Source: a bacterium (lineage in GTDB: Bacteria; Patescibacteriota; Microgenomatia; Levybacterales; UBA12049). Taken from it: a DNA stretch of 34,021 bases. The DNA is taken from assembly GCA_030698775.1 (NCBI GenBank), contig JAUYMJ010000081.1:1-34021 (forward strand), read 5' to 3'. A program made the translations under genes and the position numbers. Positions within the stretch are counted from its first letter, which is position 1. Every line of letters begins with the position of its first letter. Shown in pieces: positions 33,758-34,021 of the stretch. The notes beneath the pieces are model-generated. The model was given only the letters and a program-made list of their open reading frames with translations, ran no database searches and had not been told where the DNA came from.

Positions 33758-34021
33758 TTACTATCCCGGAGAGTATACCGTTCAATCACATCGCCCGTAC
33801 CTGAGAACTCGAAGATTTTTTCGTGCGTCGAAGCTGTCGGGATTGTTTGGAAGACGGCATCCACAGATGGCCAGGTCGAAATTGAAATATTGGGATTTCG
33901 AAAAACAAACCAGATCGCATCCGGCAGACCGACAGGGAAAACCCACGCTTGGCCTACCTTCACCGGAACATTAATGAAATGGAATTTCATTGGCTCACTC
34001 GACCAGTAATCTGCATAGAGC
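33754..34021 (-). CDS. C-terminal fragment of a larger ORF truncated by the window edge
   Basis: The frame stays open through the edge (LYADYWSSEPMKFHFINVPVKVGQAWVFPVG...), so ATG 33990 is probably not the true start; overlaps the next gene by 4 bp. Confidence 0.7.
   Translation of the reverse strand, partial: LYADYWSSEPMKFHFINVPVKVGQAWVFPVGLPDAIWFVFRNPNISISTWPSVDAVFQTIPTASTHEKIFEFSGTGDVIERYTLRDSK

Noticed and set aside
1-34021. CRISPR arrays, transposases, phage genes, tRNA or rRNA genes
   Set aside because: No regularly spaced long direct repeats, no integrase/transposase motifs, and intergenic gaps are too short or lack cloverleaf-like sequence on manual inspection; a tRNA scan was not possible.

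Overview
This window is a bacterial cell-wall and division (dcw-type) cluster followed by a surface-polysaccharide cluster. Gene content suggests a Candidate Phyla Radiation bacterium, possibly Microgenomates-like; this is inference, since no rRNA is present. The minus strand, read right to left, runs mraZ, rsmH, ftsL-like, ftsI, (a ydjM-like gene plus a plus-strand tRNA-binding-domain gene), murE, murC, murB, murA, a glmU-like/HAD fusion, glmS, mraY, ftsW, murG, ftsQ-like, ftsA, ftsZ. ftsZ is missing from the ORF track because the window edge cuts off the last base of its stop codon. To the right lie a small anchored protein, a plus-strand multi-TM glycosyltransferase, glyS, an unknown ORF, recO, a DUF4012 protein, and a polysaccharide cluster (WcaJ-type sugar transferase, manC-like, GT4/GT4/GT2/GT4, GT39-like, and a truncated ORF at the edge). 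The most interesting signals are non-coding: (1) at least ten genes have a -10-like hexamer only 6-9 nt before the start codon, implying widespread leaderless transcription and correcting several start calls; (2) an inverted array of 7-nt TAG-phased repeats between recO and the DUF4012 gene, plus a second 7-nt-period repeat inside a glycosyltransferase CDS; (3) a MraZ-box-like direct repeat and a nearby perfect inverted repeat upstream of mraZ; (4) a terminator-like hairpin plus a separate promoter isolating ftsZ from ftsA; (5) a GlmU-like nucleotidyltransferase fused to a HAD domain, with an unusual motif where the metal-binding Asp is expected. No clear new defence, CRISPR or mobile system was seen.
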